Below are positions 9,974 through 17,979 of a DNA stretch of 19,404 nt, piece after piece. The notes under the pieces are model-generated. The model did not search any database. It had not been told where the DNA came from and saw only the letters and a list, made by a program, of their open reading frames with translations. Position 1 is the first letter of the stretch. Each line of letters opens with the position of its first letter. This stretch comes from Liolophura sinensis (taxonomy: Eukaryota > Mollusca > Polyplacophora > Chitonida > Chitonidae), in NCBI RefSeq assembly GCF_032854445.1, contig NW_027018511.1, forward strand, positions 1 to 19,404, written 5' to 3'. The position numbers and the translations under genes are program-made.

Positions 9974-12900
9974 TTCCATGGATACCAATGTGACTTGGTA
10001 TCCAACAGAATACAATATTTTTACCTCTTTTAATTAGATTTTTATGTACGGCTAATATGTCAAGGATGGAAGGATTTTTAAATTTATTATTCTGAATTGC
10101 CAAAAGGCAAGAGAGCGAGTCCGTGCAGATCACAGCCCTCTGGGCATGCCCAGCAGAAACATATGACAAAGCCAGAAGTATAGCTCTGGCCTCTGCAGAA
10201 AAGATTGAAGATGAGGATGGAAGACGAAGAGAAGTGACCCGCTGTTCTAAGACAGCCGCAGCCGCAACCTTCTCCCCATCCTTCGACCCGTCAGTATATA
10301 TAAATCTATAATCTGGATAATTAGCCTTTATCTCAGAAAAACTTTGCTGAATTATTAGAGGATTCGTATTTCTTTTGTTATGTTTACGTAGATCAAATAT
10401 CAATTTAGGTTGTGGGAGAAGCCAAGGAGGGGACTCCGGAAAAGAAACCGGAGCTATATTCTCAAGCTCGATGCCAGCTCCCACAACGTGGCCCCGAACA
10501 CGAAGACCGAACGAAGGGATCTTATTAGGACATTTGTTATATTTGTCTACATATAACGGGTTGAAAACACAGTCGTAGGCAGGGTTTGTTGGGTGTGCTT
10601 TAAGCTTTGTAGTATATTGAAGGCATAGTTTTATACGCCTGAGATGTAAAGAAGGCTCATTAGCTTCGACGTATAAACTTTCTACTGGTGAAGTTCTAAA
10701 TGCACCAAGGCTGAGCCTCAAACCTTGGTGATGGACGGGATCCAACATTTTAAGATAGGATTTCCTTGCAGAACCATAAATGATGGACCCATAGTCCAAT
10801 TTAGACCTCACCAGAGAACGATATAAATTAAGTAAAACTGATCGGTCAGCACCCCAATCGGTGCTAGACACGACCTTAATTATATCGAGAGCCTTTGTAC
10901 ATTTAGCTTTAAGCATTTTTATATGAGGTATAAAGGATAGTTTTTTATCAAATATAACCCCTAAAAATTTATTTTCCCCAACAATCTTCACTGGTTCTCC
11001 ACAAAATTTAAGCTCAGGGTCTAGATGAAGTTTCCGTTTATTACAGAAATGCATACCGACGGTTTTAGATGTAGAAAATCTAAAACCGTTGGCAACTGCC
11101 CATTTCTCAATCTTGTTGAGACAAAGCTGCAGTTGCCGCTCGATGTTATTCATATTTTTAGCACGGTAGCATATCAGGAAATCATCTACGTATAAAGAAC
11201 CCTCAGTGCCAGATGTCAACGTTTTAGCTAAACTATTAATTTTTATGCTGAACAGTGTTGGCGAAAGAATACTGCCCTGGGGAACACCCATCTCCTGCTC
11301 ATGCGAATCAGAAAGAGTGGACCCCACCCGTACCTTAAACTGACGATCAGATAGAAATTCGGATATAAATGATGGTAAGCGGCCTTTAAGACCCATATCA
11401 GAAAGGTCCTTTAAAATACCATATTTCCATGTGGTGTCGTAGGCCTTTTCAAGGTCAAAAAATATCGACACCACATGTTCATTATTAATAAAACCGTCAC
11501 GAATAAAAGTTTCGAAACGGACAAGGTGATCTAAAGTAGATCGACCTTGACGAAAACCACATTGTATATTAGATAGTAGCTTGTTGGTTTCAAGAAACCA
11601 AACAAGCCTATCATTTACCATCCGTTCCATAGTCTTACAGACGCAGCTGGTAAGAGCTATGGGACGGTAATTATTTGGATCAGTATGATCCTTACCCGGT
11701 TTAGGGACCGGGATAATACACGCCTCCCTCCAAGTCGGCGGAAAATTACCAGTTTGCCAAATGTCATTAAGTAAATCTAAGAGAGTCTCAAGTGGCTCAG
11801 ATGGTAAATGATTCAGAAGCTTATAATATATATTATCAGGGCCACACGCAGTATCGTGTGCCTTTTTAAGAGAAGTTTTAAGTTCCTCAATTGAAAAACG
11901 TCGATTATAATCTTTTAAATTCTTAGAAGAAAAAGGCAATTTAATTTTCTCCTTATGTATTTTAATACGTCGAAACTCAGAAGTGTAATTCTCAGAAGAA
12001 GATTTCTGAGATATTGTTTCAGCTAGTTTATTCGCTATTTCAGATGGCGATGTTAATAGGGTATCGCCATCTTTTAAATGCTGAATTTTGGCTTTGTTGT
12101 TTTTGCCCTTAAGCTTCTGAACCATGTTCCAGACCTTACGCATGGGTGTTTTTGACGTAATGCCTGAAACAAAGTTCCGCCAACAAGAACGTCTCTTAGA
12201 TTTAATTAATCGGCGAGCCTTAGCTCCAAATATACGGACCTGGTTTAAATTATTATTATCAGGACAATGATTAAATCTGCGCTCGGCCTTTTTGCGATCC
12301 TTTATGGCTTTGCGACAGTCATCGTCGTACCAGGGTTTACTTTTGGATTTTGGATTTGTCGAGGTCTTAGGTATAGTTCTATCGGCAGCTCGTGATACAA
12401 GCTCGTTAAATTTTAACACAGGATCATCTGCTGCTTTGAGGATCTCTGGAGAGATATCAGCCTCACAGAACATCTCAAATGCGACCCAATCTGCTTTATC
12501 GAATTTCCACCTAGCTACACGTTCTAAAGAATTAGAAGTGATATGTTCTAGGATTATAGGAAAATGGTCACTACCACAAAGATCGTCATGCACCCTCCAA
12601 GAAAAATCAAGGAAAAGTGATGGATCTGTAATAGTGAGATCGATAGCAGAATAAGCGCCATTACCTGGATGTAAATAGGTATTAGAACCATCATTGAAAT
12701 AACACAGTCCTTCGTTAGATAAGAAGTTTTCTACTATCTTGCCCTTATCATTTATGTTGTTACTGCCCCATAGGGGGTTATGGGAATTAAAATCTCCCAT
12801 AAGTATAAAAGGTGTTGGCAACTGTTGTTTTAAATTATGTAACTGTAAAGCTGACAAAGAAATGTTCGGGGGAATATACACTGAACATAATGTGATTGTT

Positions 12901-13202
12901 TCACATAGTGAAACACGAACGGCCACAGCCTGAAGCTCTGTATCCAGAGCAACAGGGCTGTGAATAACATTGTTATTGACGAAGATAGAGGAGCCGCCTG
13001 CAGCTCGATCTTCTTCATTCGAGTACGTACTGTATAATGAGTAATTTTTAAGAATTATTTTGTCTTTGTCAGATGTCTTCAGGTGAGTTTCCTGAAGACA
13101 CAGGGCAATAGGATTTAATGATTGAACAAGCTGTGTTATTTCAATAAAATTGACCTTAAGGCCTCGACAATTCCACTGTATAATTTTGTCATATATCGCC
13201 AT
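9924..13202 (-). CDS. Element A ORF2: endonuclease-reverse transcriptase-RNase H polyprotein, 3' end fused to satellite
   Basis: An open frame of 1092 codons from an ATG that overlaps the ORF1 stop (TAATG). An endonuclease/exonuclease/phosphatase domain lies at about residues 5-220, with WNCRGL (N11), QETH (E38), GDFNSHNPLWGS (D137, N139) and SDHFP (D212, H213). A reverse transcriptase lies at about 490-760, with FFDLEKAYDT (581-590), GVPQGSILSP (639-648), YVDD (671-674) and FLGVIFDKKLSF. An RNase H domain begins near 966, with YTDGS (D971), AEARA (E1004), CTDSLS (D1028) and PSHIGIHGN (H1071). Residue 1077 is the last from the element; the next 15 residues and the TGA stop are read from satellite DNA, so the final RNase H acidic residue is lost. 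In the family this protein nicks target DNA and copies element RNA at the nick. The absence of stops over 1077 codons suggests a young copy, but without the 3' UTR and a complete RNase H it is probably not mobile. Confidence 0.93.
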   Translation of the reverse strand: MAIYDKIIQWNCRGLKVNFIEITQLVQSLNPIALCLQETHLKTSDKDKIILKNYSLYSTYSNEEDRAAGGSSIFVNNNVIHSPVALDTELQAVAVRVSLCETITLCSVYIPPNISLSALQLHNLKQQLPTPFILMGDFNSHNPLWGSNNINDKGKIVENFLSNEGLCYFNDGSNTYLHPGNGAYSAIDLTITDPSLFLDFSWRVHDDLCGSDHFPIILEHITSNSLERVARWKFDKADWVAFEMFCEADISPEILKAADDPVLKFNELVSRAADRTIPKTSTNPKSKSKPWYDDDCRKAIKDRKKAERRFNHCPDNNNLNQVRIFGAKARRLIKSKRRSCWRNFVSGITSKTPMRKVWNMVQKLKGKNNKAKIQHLKDGDTLLTSPSEIANKLAETISQKSSSENYTSEFRRIKIHKEKIKLPFSSKNLKDYNRRFSIEELKTSLKKAHDTACGPDNIYYKLLNHLPSEPLETLLDLLNDIWQTGNFPPTWREACIIPVPKPGKDHTDPNNYRPIALTSCVCKTMERMVNDRLVWFLETNKLLSNIQCGFRQGRSTLDHLVRFETFIRDGFINNEHVVSIFFDLEKAYDTTWKYGILKDLSDMGLKGRLPSFISEFLSDRQFKVRVGSTLSDSHEQEMGVPQGSILSPTLFSIKINSLAKTLTSGTEGSLYVDDFLICYRAKNMNNIERQLQLCLNKIEKWAVANGFRFSTSKTVGMHFCNKRKLHLDPELKFCGEPVKIVGENKFLGVIFDKKLSFIPHIKMLKAKCTKALDIIKVVSSTDWGADRSVLLNLYRSLVRSKLDYGSIIYGSARKSYLKMLDPVHHQGLRLSLGAFRTSPVESLYVEANEPSLHLRRIKLCLQYTTKLKAHPTNPAYDCVFNPLYVDKYNKCPNKIPSFGLRVRGHVVGAGIELENIAPVSFPESPPWLLPQPKLIFDLRKHNKRNTNPLIIQQSFSEIKANYPDYRFIYTDGSKDGEKVAAAAVLEQRVTSLRLPSSSSIFSAEARAILLALSYVSAGHAQRAVICTDSLSCLLAIQNNKFKNPSILDILAVHKNLIKRGKNIVFCWIPSHIGIHGNMYYVPSRLVITIFNF
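13074..13100. repeat. Perfect inverted repeat inside ORF2 endonuclease code (element A)
   Basis: Arms tgtcttcagg (13074-13083) and cctgaagaca (13091-13100) flank a 7-base loop. The repeat covers the codons for the QETHLKTSD part of the endonuclease and is unchanged in element B (15425-15451). The protein sequence there is constrained, so the hairpin may be incidental. Confidence 0.5.
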
Positions 13203-13204
13203 TA
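13200..13204 (-). promoter_or_regulatory. TAATG stop-start overlap between ORF1 and ORF2 (element A)
   Basis: On the minus strand the ORF1 stop TAA and the ORF2 start ATG share bases as TAATG. This arrangement supports translation of ORF2 by termination-reinitiation, as reported for the SART1 LINE of silkworm. The same five bases occur at the corresponding place in element B. Confidence 0.75.
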
Positions 13205-14568
13205 TGGAGGGAGACGTATAGGAGATTTTGCTTTATGTTTTGACCGAGGACGACCCTTTCGTGGAGATCGGCTGGAAGATCTCCCTGATGCGGGTGATGT
13301 ATCCATCACCTCCGCATCTGAAGTTGAAGGACCAACGTCTTCCAACGAACCAAACTTATTAAAAGTTTGTATAGGATCCCTAGTGGCCTTAGAGGGACGC
13401 TCTGTGGGGCCACCAGGTTTATTAGTTATTTTATTATTATTTTTGTGATTGATTTTTGGACTTATTTTTGTCATTTTTAGGGCAATTGGGCTCAGCTGGT
13501 TTACCAGGGTGTTCTATACTATTTACTGTTTTTATTTGTTCTTTTGAAGGAGTTTGAGTTGAGGAAGAACTAAATGAAGGTTGAGATGGAAGTTGCACAG
13601 AAACAATAACTAGGTTTGTCGTTTCCAATGGCCAAGTCCAAGAGGTTTGAGTAGCAACAGTTGCTACTCGCTTGACCACATTGGCAAACGAAGTCGGTAG
13701 AGAAGTATTAGAAAGTGAGGCTAATTTCCGGGCGTCCTGATAGGAGATATTGTTTTTAATTTTCAAGTTGATAATTTGCTTTTCCTTAACGAAAAGCGGA
13801 CAGTCCCTTGAGGAGGCCATGTGATCTCCACTGCAGTTGCAACACTTAACTGTGTTGCTGCAGTCGAAACCATCATGACCGTCACTGCCGCATCTGAAGC
13901 AAATGAGTTTGTTCTTGCATTGTCCCTTGCCATGACCAAATCGTTGGCAATTAAAACAACGTGTAGGATTGGGGATATATAAATCCACATTAACCCTATA
14001 CGGGCCAACGTAGATATGAGATGGAAGGGAGGTAGTGTTTAAAGGTAAGCAGGTATGTATTAAGTTTAAAGAGGTTACCAGATTTCTTCGTAACGAAGCG
14101 TTTCACTCTGGTAACACCCCGTGAAATTAGTTCTTGGCAGATTTCTTCCTCAGTCAGGTCAGCTATATCACCATCCCTGTCACGAATGATTCCCTGACAG
14201 CTGTTCAGGGAATGGTGAGGGGATGTGAAAACAGATATGTCAGATATTTTATTTAATTTAAGTAAATTTTTTGACTGTTGTTGCCGGAAACATTCAATGA
14301 GAATGTCTCCGGATCTAAGTTTTTTAACGTTTTTTAAAGTTCCAGCTGTGCCCTGGAGAGCCCTCTGCAAAAGAAACGGGTGAATTTTTGAAGCCGGCTT
14401 TTGTTCACTCTTAGTTGAGAGAACAATGAAAGCCGGCCAACTGCTCTGTTCGTTATCCAGTGAGTCAGACAACTTCCTCTTTTTATCAGCACTTAAAGAC
14501 AAAGTCGGCTGAGAGGAAGATTTATTAGATATATTCGAAATATTTGAAGTAGGTTTTAATGTAGACAT
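13202..14568 (-). pseudogene. Element A ORF1: gag-like protein with CCHC zinc knuckles, two frame breaks
   Basis: The frame starts at an ATG at 14568 and ends with the TAA at 13204-13202. The N-terminus is serine/lysine-rich and of low complexity. Residues ~44-118 look like the RRM-type fold of LINE gag proteins (SWPAFIVLSTK, KKLRSGDILIECF). The reading then changes frame at an A-run covering 14038-14040 and continues into three zinc knuckles at about 13958-13800: C-X2-C-X4-H-X4-C twice, then C-X2-C-X3-H-X6-C. A second frame change lies in the five-A run at 13440-13444, before a basic, serine-rich tail (SRSPRKGRPRSKHK). Each break is explained by one extra A. The family role is RNA binding and particle formation. 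Either the copy is decaying or these are homopolymer sequencing errors; ORF2, which is fully open, makes the second worth considering. Confidence 0.88.
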
Positions 14569-15169
14569 GACATATAGATATAAATTTCACCCCATATGTT
14601 CCCCACCCACCACGGAGTGCCAACAAGGGCGATGCCTGAACCTGGGAATACCCAGCAGGAAAGACACCAAGGATTCCATATGAGGTATACTCGAACAGAT
14701 TGATTTATACCAAAGGTTAAATTCAATCTACTCGATTGACCCATGAGCCACCGCCTCAAAACGTAGTCCCGCAAACGATATTTCAGAAATAACATTTGTT
14801 CGCTAAATGATGTGCTGTTATTGAAGCAATTGGGACCACGCAGAGGCAAGACATGACCAAGCCGATTGATCGGACCGGGCCCATCCGACCTCCCGTCTCT
14901 CCCCAAGTAAGGGCCAAAGTGGCGTGTTGGGCTTGACGATCTCGCAAGATCAACACACCCTCAGCCACCAGGATCCCGTCCTCGTAGATTACGGGTCGCA
15001 ACCCACGGCAAACAGGTCGCTCCCCGGTTGCCTCTCACACAACCGAGAAGATGTGAGCCTATTATATTCACCGGGCTCACACAGGAGAGCTCTAGTTTAG
15101 TCGACTTTTACGACAAGCTTGCCTAGAGGGCTGAGGTCCTATTCTTATCACCCCGGAAACCCCACGGGG
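14569..15169 (-). other. 5' leader of element A
   Basis: About 600 bp between the inferred 5' end and the ORF1 ATG, more GC- and CpG-rich than the coding part. LINEs of this type carry an internal promoter here, but I recognise no specific element. The distal 169 bp (15001-15169) differ from the matching part of element B at one position. They hold several inverted repeats: ccccg/cgggg at the very end, cggttg/caaccg around 15025-15045, and tgtgagcc/ggctcaca at 15052-15059 and 15074-15081. A short frame opens from TTG at 15001, but it is not credible as a gene in a eukaryote. Confidence 0.75.
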
Positions 15170-15170
15170 G

Positions 15171-15553
15171 AACTGTTCTTTTAAATTGTGTAACTGAAAA
15201 GCTGACAAAGAGGTGTTTGGAGGTATATACACCGAACATAATGTGACTGTTTCATATAATGAAACACGAACGGCCACAGCTTGAAGCTCTGTATCCAGAG
15301 CTATAGGGCTGTGGATAATATTGTTATTTATGAAGATCGAGGAGCCGCCTGCAGCTCACTCTTCTTCAATACAATATGTGCTATAAAGGGAATAATTTTT
15401 AAGAGTTATTTTATCTTTGTCCGATGTCTTCAGGTGAGTTTCCTGAAGACACAGGGCAACTGGATTGAAAGATTGAACTAGCTGTGTTATTTCAATAAAA
15501 TTTGCCTTAAGGCCTCGACAATTCCACTGTATAATTTTATCTAAGGAAGACAT
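15171..15553 (-). pseudogene. Element B ORF2 remnant (start of endonuclease domain)
   Basis: The frame starts with ATG at 15553, overlapping the ORF1 stop, and matches residues 1 to ~128 of element A ORF2, including WNCRGL and QETHLKTSD. It is stopped by TGA at 15358-15356, where A has CGA (Arg66); the same frame then continues open (AAGGSSIF onward) to the truncation point. After 15171 translation would run into the leader of element A. It keeps only the first third of the endonuclease and no reverse transcriptase, so it cannot be functional. Confidence 0.88.
15425..15451. repeat. Perfect inverted repeat inside ORF2 endonuclease code (element B)
   Basis: The same 10-bp arms and 7-base loop as at 13074-13100 in element A, over the QETHLKTSD codons. 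It is kept although flanking bases differ between the two copies. Confidence 0.5.
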
Positions 15554-15555
15554 TA
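15551..15555 (-). promoter_or_regulatory. TAATG stop-start overlap between ORF1 and ORF2 (element B)
   Basis: The ORF1 stop TAA (15555-15553) overlaps the ORF2 ATG (15553-15551) as TAATG, as in element A, even though the codons following the ATG differ between the copies. Confidence 0.75.
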
Positions 15556-16741
15556 TGGAGGTAGGCGTATAGGAGATTTATGCTTGGACCGAGGTCGACC
15601 CTTCCTTGGAGATCGGCTGCAAGATCTCCCTGGTGCGGGTGATGTATCCATCACCTCCGCGTCTGATGTTGAAGGATCGACATCCTCCAACGATCCAAAC
15701 CTATTAAAAGTTTGGATAGGGTCCCTGGTGGCCTTGGAAGAACGTTCCACAGGACCACTAGGTTTATTATTATTATTCATATTATTAGTTGCTTTGCTTG
15801 GCTTTTTGTCTGGGAATTTATTAGGTTCAGCTGTTTTACGTTGTTCTATATTTTTGGGAGTTTCGGAACTTGTTGATATAGTTTGTGTAGAACAAGAACT
15901 ATATTTAGGCTGGGCTGCAGGTTTAACAGAAGTTTGAGCGGATATGGTTTGGGGCTGATCGTTTCCAATTGGCCAAGTGAATGATGTCTGAGTAGCAACA
16001 GATGTTGTAACTCGCTTGACCACATTTGAAAACAAAGCCTGTGATGTATTGCACACTAATTTGCGTGCTTCCTGGTACGGGATGTTATTTTTAACTTTTA
16101 AAGTAACTACCTGTTTTTCTTTTAGGAATAATGGACAGTCTTTAGAGGAGGCCATATGATCCCCACTGCAATTACAGCATTTAAATGTGTCACTGCAGTC
16201 GAAACCCTCATGACCTTCCTTCCCGCATCGGAAACAAATCAATTTATTTATACATTGGCCCTTGCCGTGACCAAATTTTTGGCACGTAAAACACCTTGTC
16301 GGGTTGGGAATGTACAGGTCAACCCTCAGACTTTAATTCAGCACAAATTTGTTCTTCAGACAGGTCAATCAGATCCCGATCCTTGTCCGGTATGATGCCC
16401 TTGCAACTATTTAGGGATTTATGTGGCGATGCAAAAACAGGCACGTCCAAAACGGAATTCAATGATAATAAATTGAATGCCTGCTGTTTTCGGAAACATT
16501 CAATAAGGATATCGCCAGATCTTAATTTTTTAACATTTTTAACTTTACCAGCTGAACCTTCTATTGTTTTTTTAAGAGCGAATGGATCAAGTTTAGACGC
16601 AGGACGTTGGTCGTTTTTCGTTGATAAAACAATGAAAGCCGGCCAACTGTCCGCTCCATTGCCTATTTCCAGAAATTCCTCATTTTTACGTTTTTTTGCG
16701 ATGTTTACTGGAGCATTTGAAATAGTTTGTGAGGAAGACAT
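15553..16741 (-). pseudogene. Element B ORF1: gag-like protein with zinc knuckles, internal deletion
   Basis: The frame starts with ATG at 16741 and the first 140 residues match the N-terminal half of element A ORF1, including SWPAFIVLSTK and KKLRSGDILIECF. Near 16330 about 45 codons present in A are missing, namely the end of the RRM-like region and the linker into the knuckles. The reading continues in another frame with VDLYIPNPTRC and three CCHC-type knuckles, then a serine/threonine-rich stretch and a basic tail nearly the same as in A (SRSPRKGRPRSKHK), ending at the TAA of 15555-15553. Here the tail region is in one frame, without the A-run break seen in A. The deletion causes a frameshift, so the gene is broken. 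Confidence 0.87.
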
Positions 16742-17344
16742 AATTGATATAGTAAGAATTCACCTTACGTGTCCCCCACCCGCCACGGAGTGCCAACAAG
16801 GGCGAATCTACCTCTGCGGATGTCCAGCAGAAATTAGAAACAGGGAATCCACGCACAGTATACTCGAACAAATTGAGTTATACCGACAAGGTTAAACTCA
16901 ATCTACTCGATTGACCCATTAGCCACCGCCTTCTACATCGATCCCAGAGAAGAGCATTTGGGGAAATACCAATTTCACATCACCGTAAGTGAAAGAAATG
17001 ACCAACGAGATCATCTGTAGGGCTTGACGTGACCAGCCGATTGATCGGACCGGGCCCATCCGACCTCCCGTCTCTCTCCAAGTAAGGGCCAAAGTGGCGT
17101 GTTTGGCGTGAGGATCTCGCAGGACCAACCCACCCTCAGCCACCAGGATCCCGTCCTCGTAGATTACGGGTCGCAACCCACGGCAAACAGGTCGCTCCCC
17201 GGTTGCCTCTCACACAACCGAGAAGATGTGAGCCTATTATATTCACCGGGCTCACACAGGAGAGCTCTAGGTTAGTCGACTTTTACGACAAGCTTGCCTA
17301 GAGGGCTGAGGTCCTATTCTTATCACCCCGGAAACCCCACGGGG
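16742..17344 (-). other. 5' leader of element B
   Basis: About 600 bp upstream of the ORF1 ATG. The distal part, 17176-17344, is equivalent to 15001-15169 of element A with a single difference; the next 50 bp (17126-17175) also differ once. Similarity then falls off towards ORF1, with islands such as the segment around cacggagtgccaacaagg. The sharp 5' boundary shared by A and B defines the element start. Confidence 0.75.
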
Positions 17345-17669
17345 TCCGGGACATCAAACCTCGAATAGTGTCATCGGGCACCTCGATCGGACATCGAGAT
17401 CTAACCAGGAGCCTTTGCTCCTCCACATCATATATTGTACAATCTACCCCTTTGAATGAGAAGCCGCTAGTCAACAACTGTTCCTTCACAGTTTGCGTAG
17501 CCACTGTAACATTCCAGACATCTCTAGAAACATTGATTAGTCCCTTTAAGACATTAGGCCCACTCCCCACTAACTCCTTTAGCCGATTGTATACTTCAAC
17601 CGGTTGTACACCTCCCTGTATTACAAGCTTAAGGCTTAAGGGCCTATTTACTCGCCCTGCCCACAACAT
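17345..17669 (-). pseudogene. Fragment C: N-terminal part of another gag-like ORF, cut by element B
   Basis: An ATG at 17669 opens about 108 codons before the 5' end of element B interrupts the frame; read-through would add residues from the B leader and stop at 17298. An in-frame stop lies a few codons upstream of the ATG. The residues around VWNVTVATQTVKEQLLTSGF, KGVDCTIYDVEE and IEVPDDTIRGLM follow the pattern of the N-terminal domain of gag-like ORF1 proteins of other LINEs: a strand, 'T..S..ke.ll..G', a short strand, then a conserved 'P.e..d..i...m'. It is not similar to ORF1 of A or B, so it belongs to a different family. I cannot name that family, and a gag-derived host gene is also possible. 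Confidence 0.5.
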
Positions 17670-17685
17670 TGTGGGCCAGGGCGAG
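17651..17685. repeat. Inverted repeat at the start of ORF C
   Basis: Left arm 17651-17666 (ctcgccctgcccacaa) pairs with right arm 17669-17685, which has one extra c, leaving a two-base loop. The hairpin sits on the ATG of fragment C (17669-17667). No further similarity extends beyond the arms. It could be a regulatory hairpin or the end of a foldback sequence. Confidence 0.6.
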
Positions 17686-17979
17686 AACTACTACCCTAAA
17701 GAGAGGACCACAACTATGCGTTTGGAACAGTGTGGATGCTGAGCGCAAAATAGATACGATATTACAAAGTGGAAATGCACTAAACTATGTACCGGCTATT
17801 TACAGAGAGGCTAGTGAATACGTCCTGCCCCTAAGAGCGACAGAACGTAATGTAGCACCACCTTCAGACTGGGTGACCACTAAACAAAAGCTGAGAGCAC
17901 AAAGGCTAGTTGCACGGCCAGCCAGGGACTAACTCTATTTACAACCTCCCTCACCCACTAGCCAAGAGAACAACTAAAC

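Larger units (their letters stand above)
9974..15169 (-). mobile_element. Element A: I/Nimb-like non-LTR retrotransposon, 3'-truncated
   Basis: A minus-strand element of about 5.2 kb: leader (15169 to 14569), gag-like ORF1 (14568 to 13202) and ORF2 with AP-like endonuclease, reverse transcriptase and RNase H (13202 to the junction). The 5' end is placed at 15169 because element B shares the sequence starting with ccccgtggggtttcc and the two lose similarity immediately outside it. The 3' end is missing: the last part of RNase H, any C-terminal tail, the 3' UTR and the poly(A) or microsatellite tail are absent and satellite follows directly. Loss of the 3' end with retention of the 5' end is opposite to the truncation produced by target-primed reverse transcription, so it points to later rearrangement. 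No target-site duplication can be identified. Confidence 0.9.
15171..17344 (-). mobile_element. Element B: related non-LTR retrotransposon, 3'-truncated
   Basis: A second minus-strand copy of the same family: leader 17344 to 16742, ORF1 16741 to 15553, and only the first ~128 codons of ORF2, which stop at 15171 against the 5' end of element A. Amino-acid similarity to A is high in ORF2 and clearly lower in ORF1. Its 5' end abuts an unrelated gag-like ORF at 17345. The missing 3' part of B should lie beyond the 3' end of A if A inserted into B, but satellite is found there, so it has been lost. Base 15170 (one extra g) cannot be assigned between A and B. Confidence 0.88.

Noticed and set aside
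10123-13018. Plus-strand frames inside ORF2 and other short frames on the minus strand
   Set aside because: They are shadows of the 1092-codon ORF2, which carries all the recognisable motifs.
14037-14043. TTTAAAC in ORF1 of element A, the heptamer used for -1 ribosomal frameshifting in some systems
   Set aside because: The zero-frame codons are TTT AAA C, not T TTA AAC, and joining the two halves of ORF1 needs a +1 change. One extra A explains it better.
14783-17176. Similar small frames in the leaders of A and B (from 15001 and 17176, beginning RPVIYEDGILVAEG)
   Set aside because: Both start at TTG, not ATG, and lose similarity after about 45 codons. They lie in the stretch where the DNA itself is nearly identical, so the shared translation has no independent weight.
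17669-17932. Plus-strand frame opposite and beyond fragment C
   Set aside because: It starts with TTG, has no recognisable domain and partly overlaps the hairpin; it is likely a chance frame.
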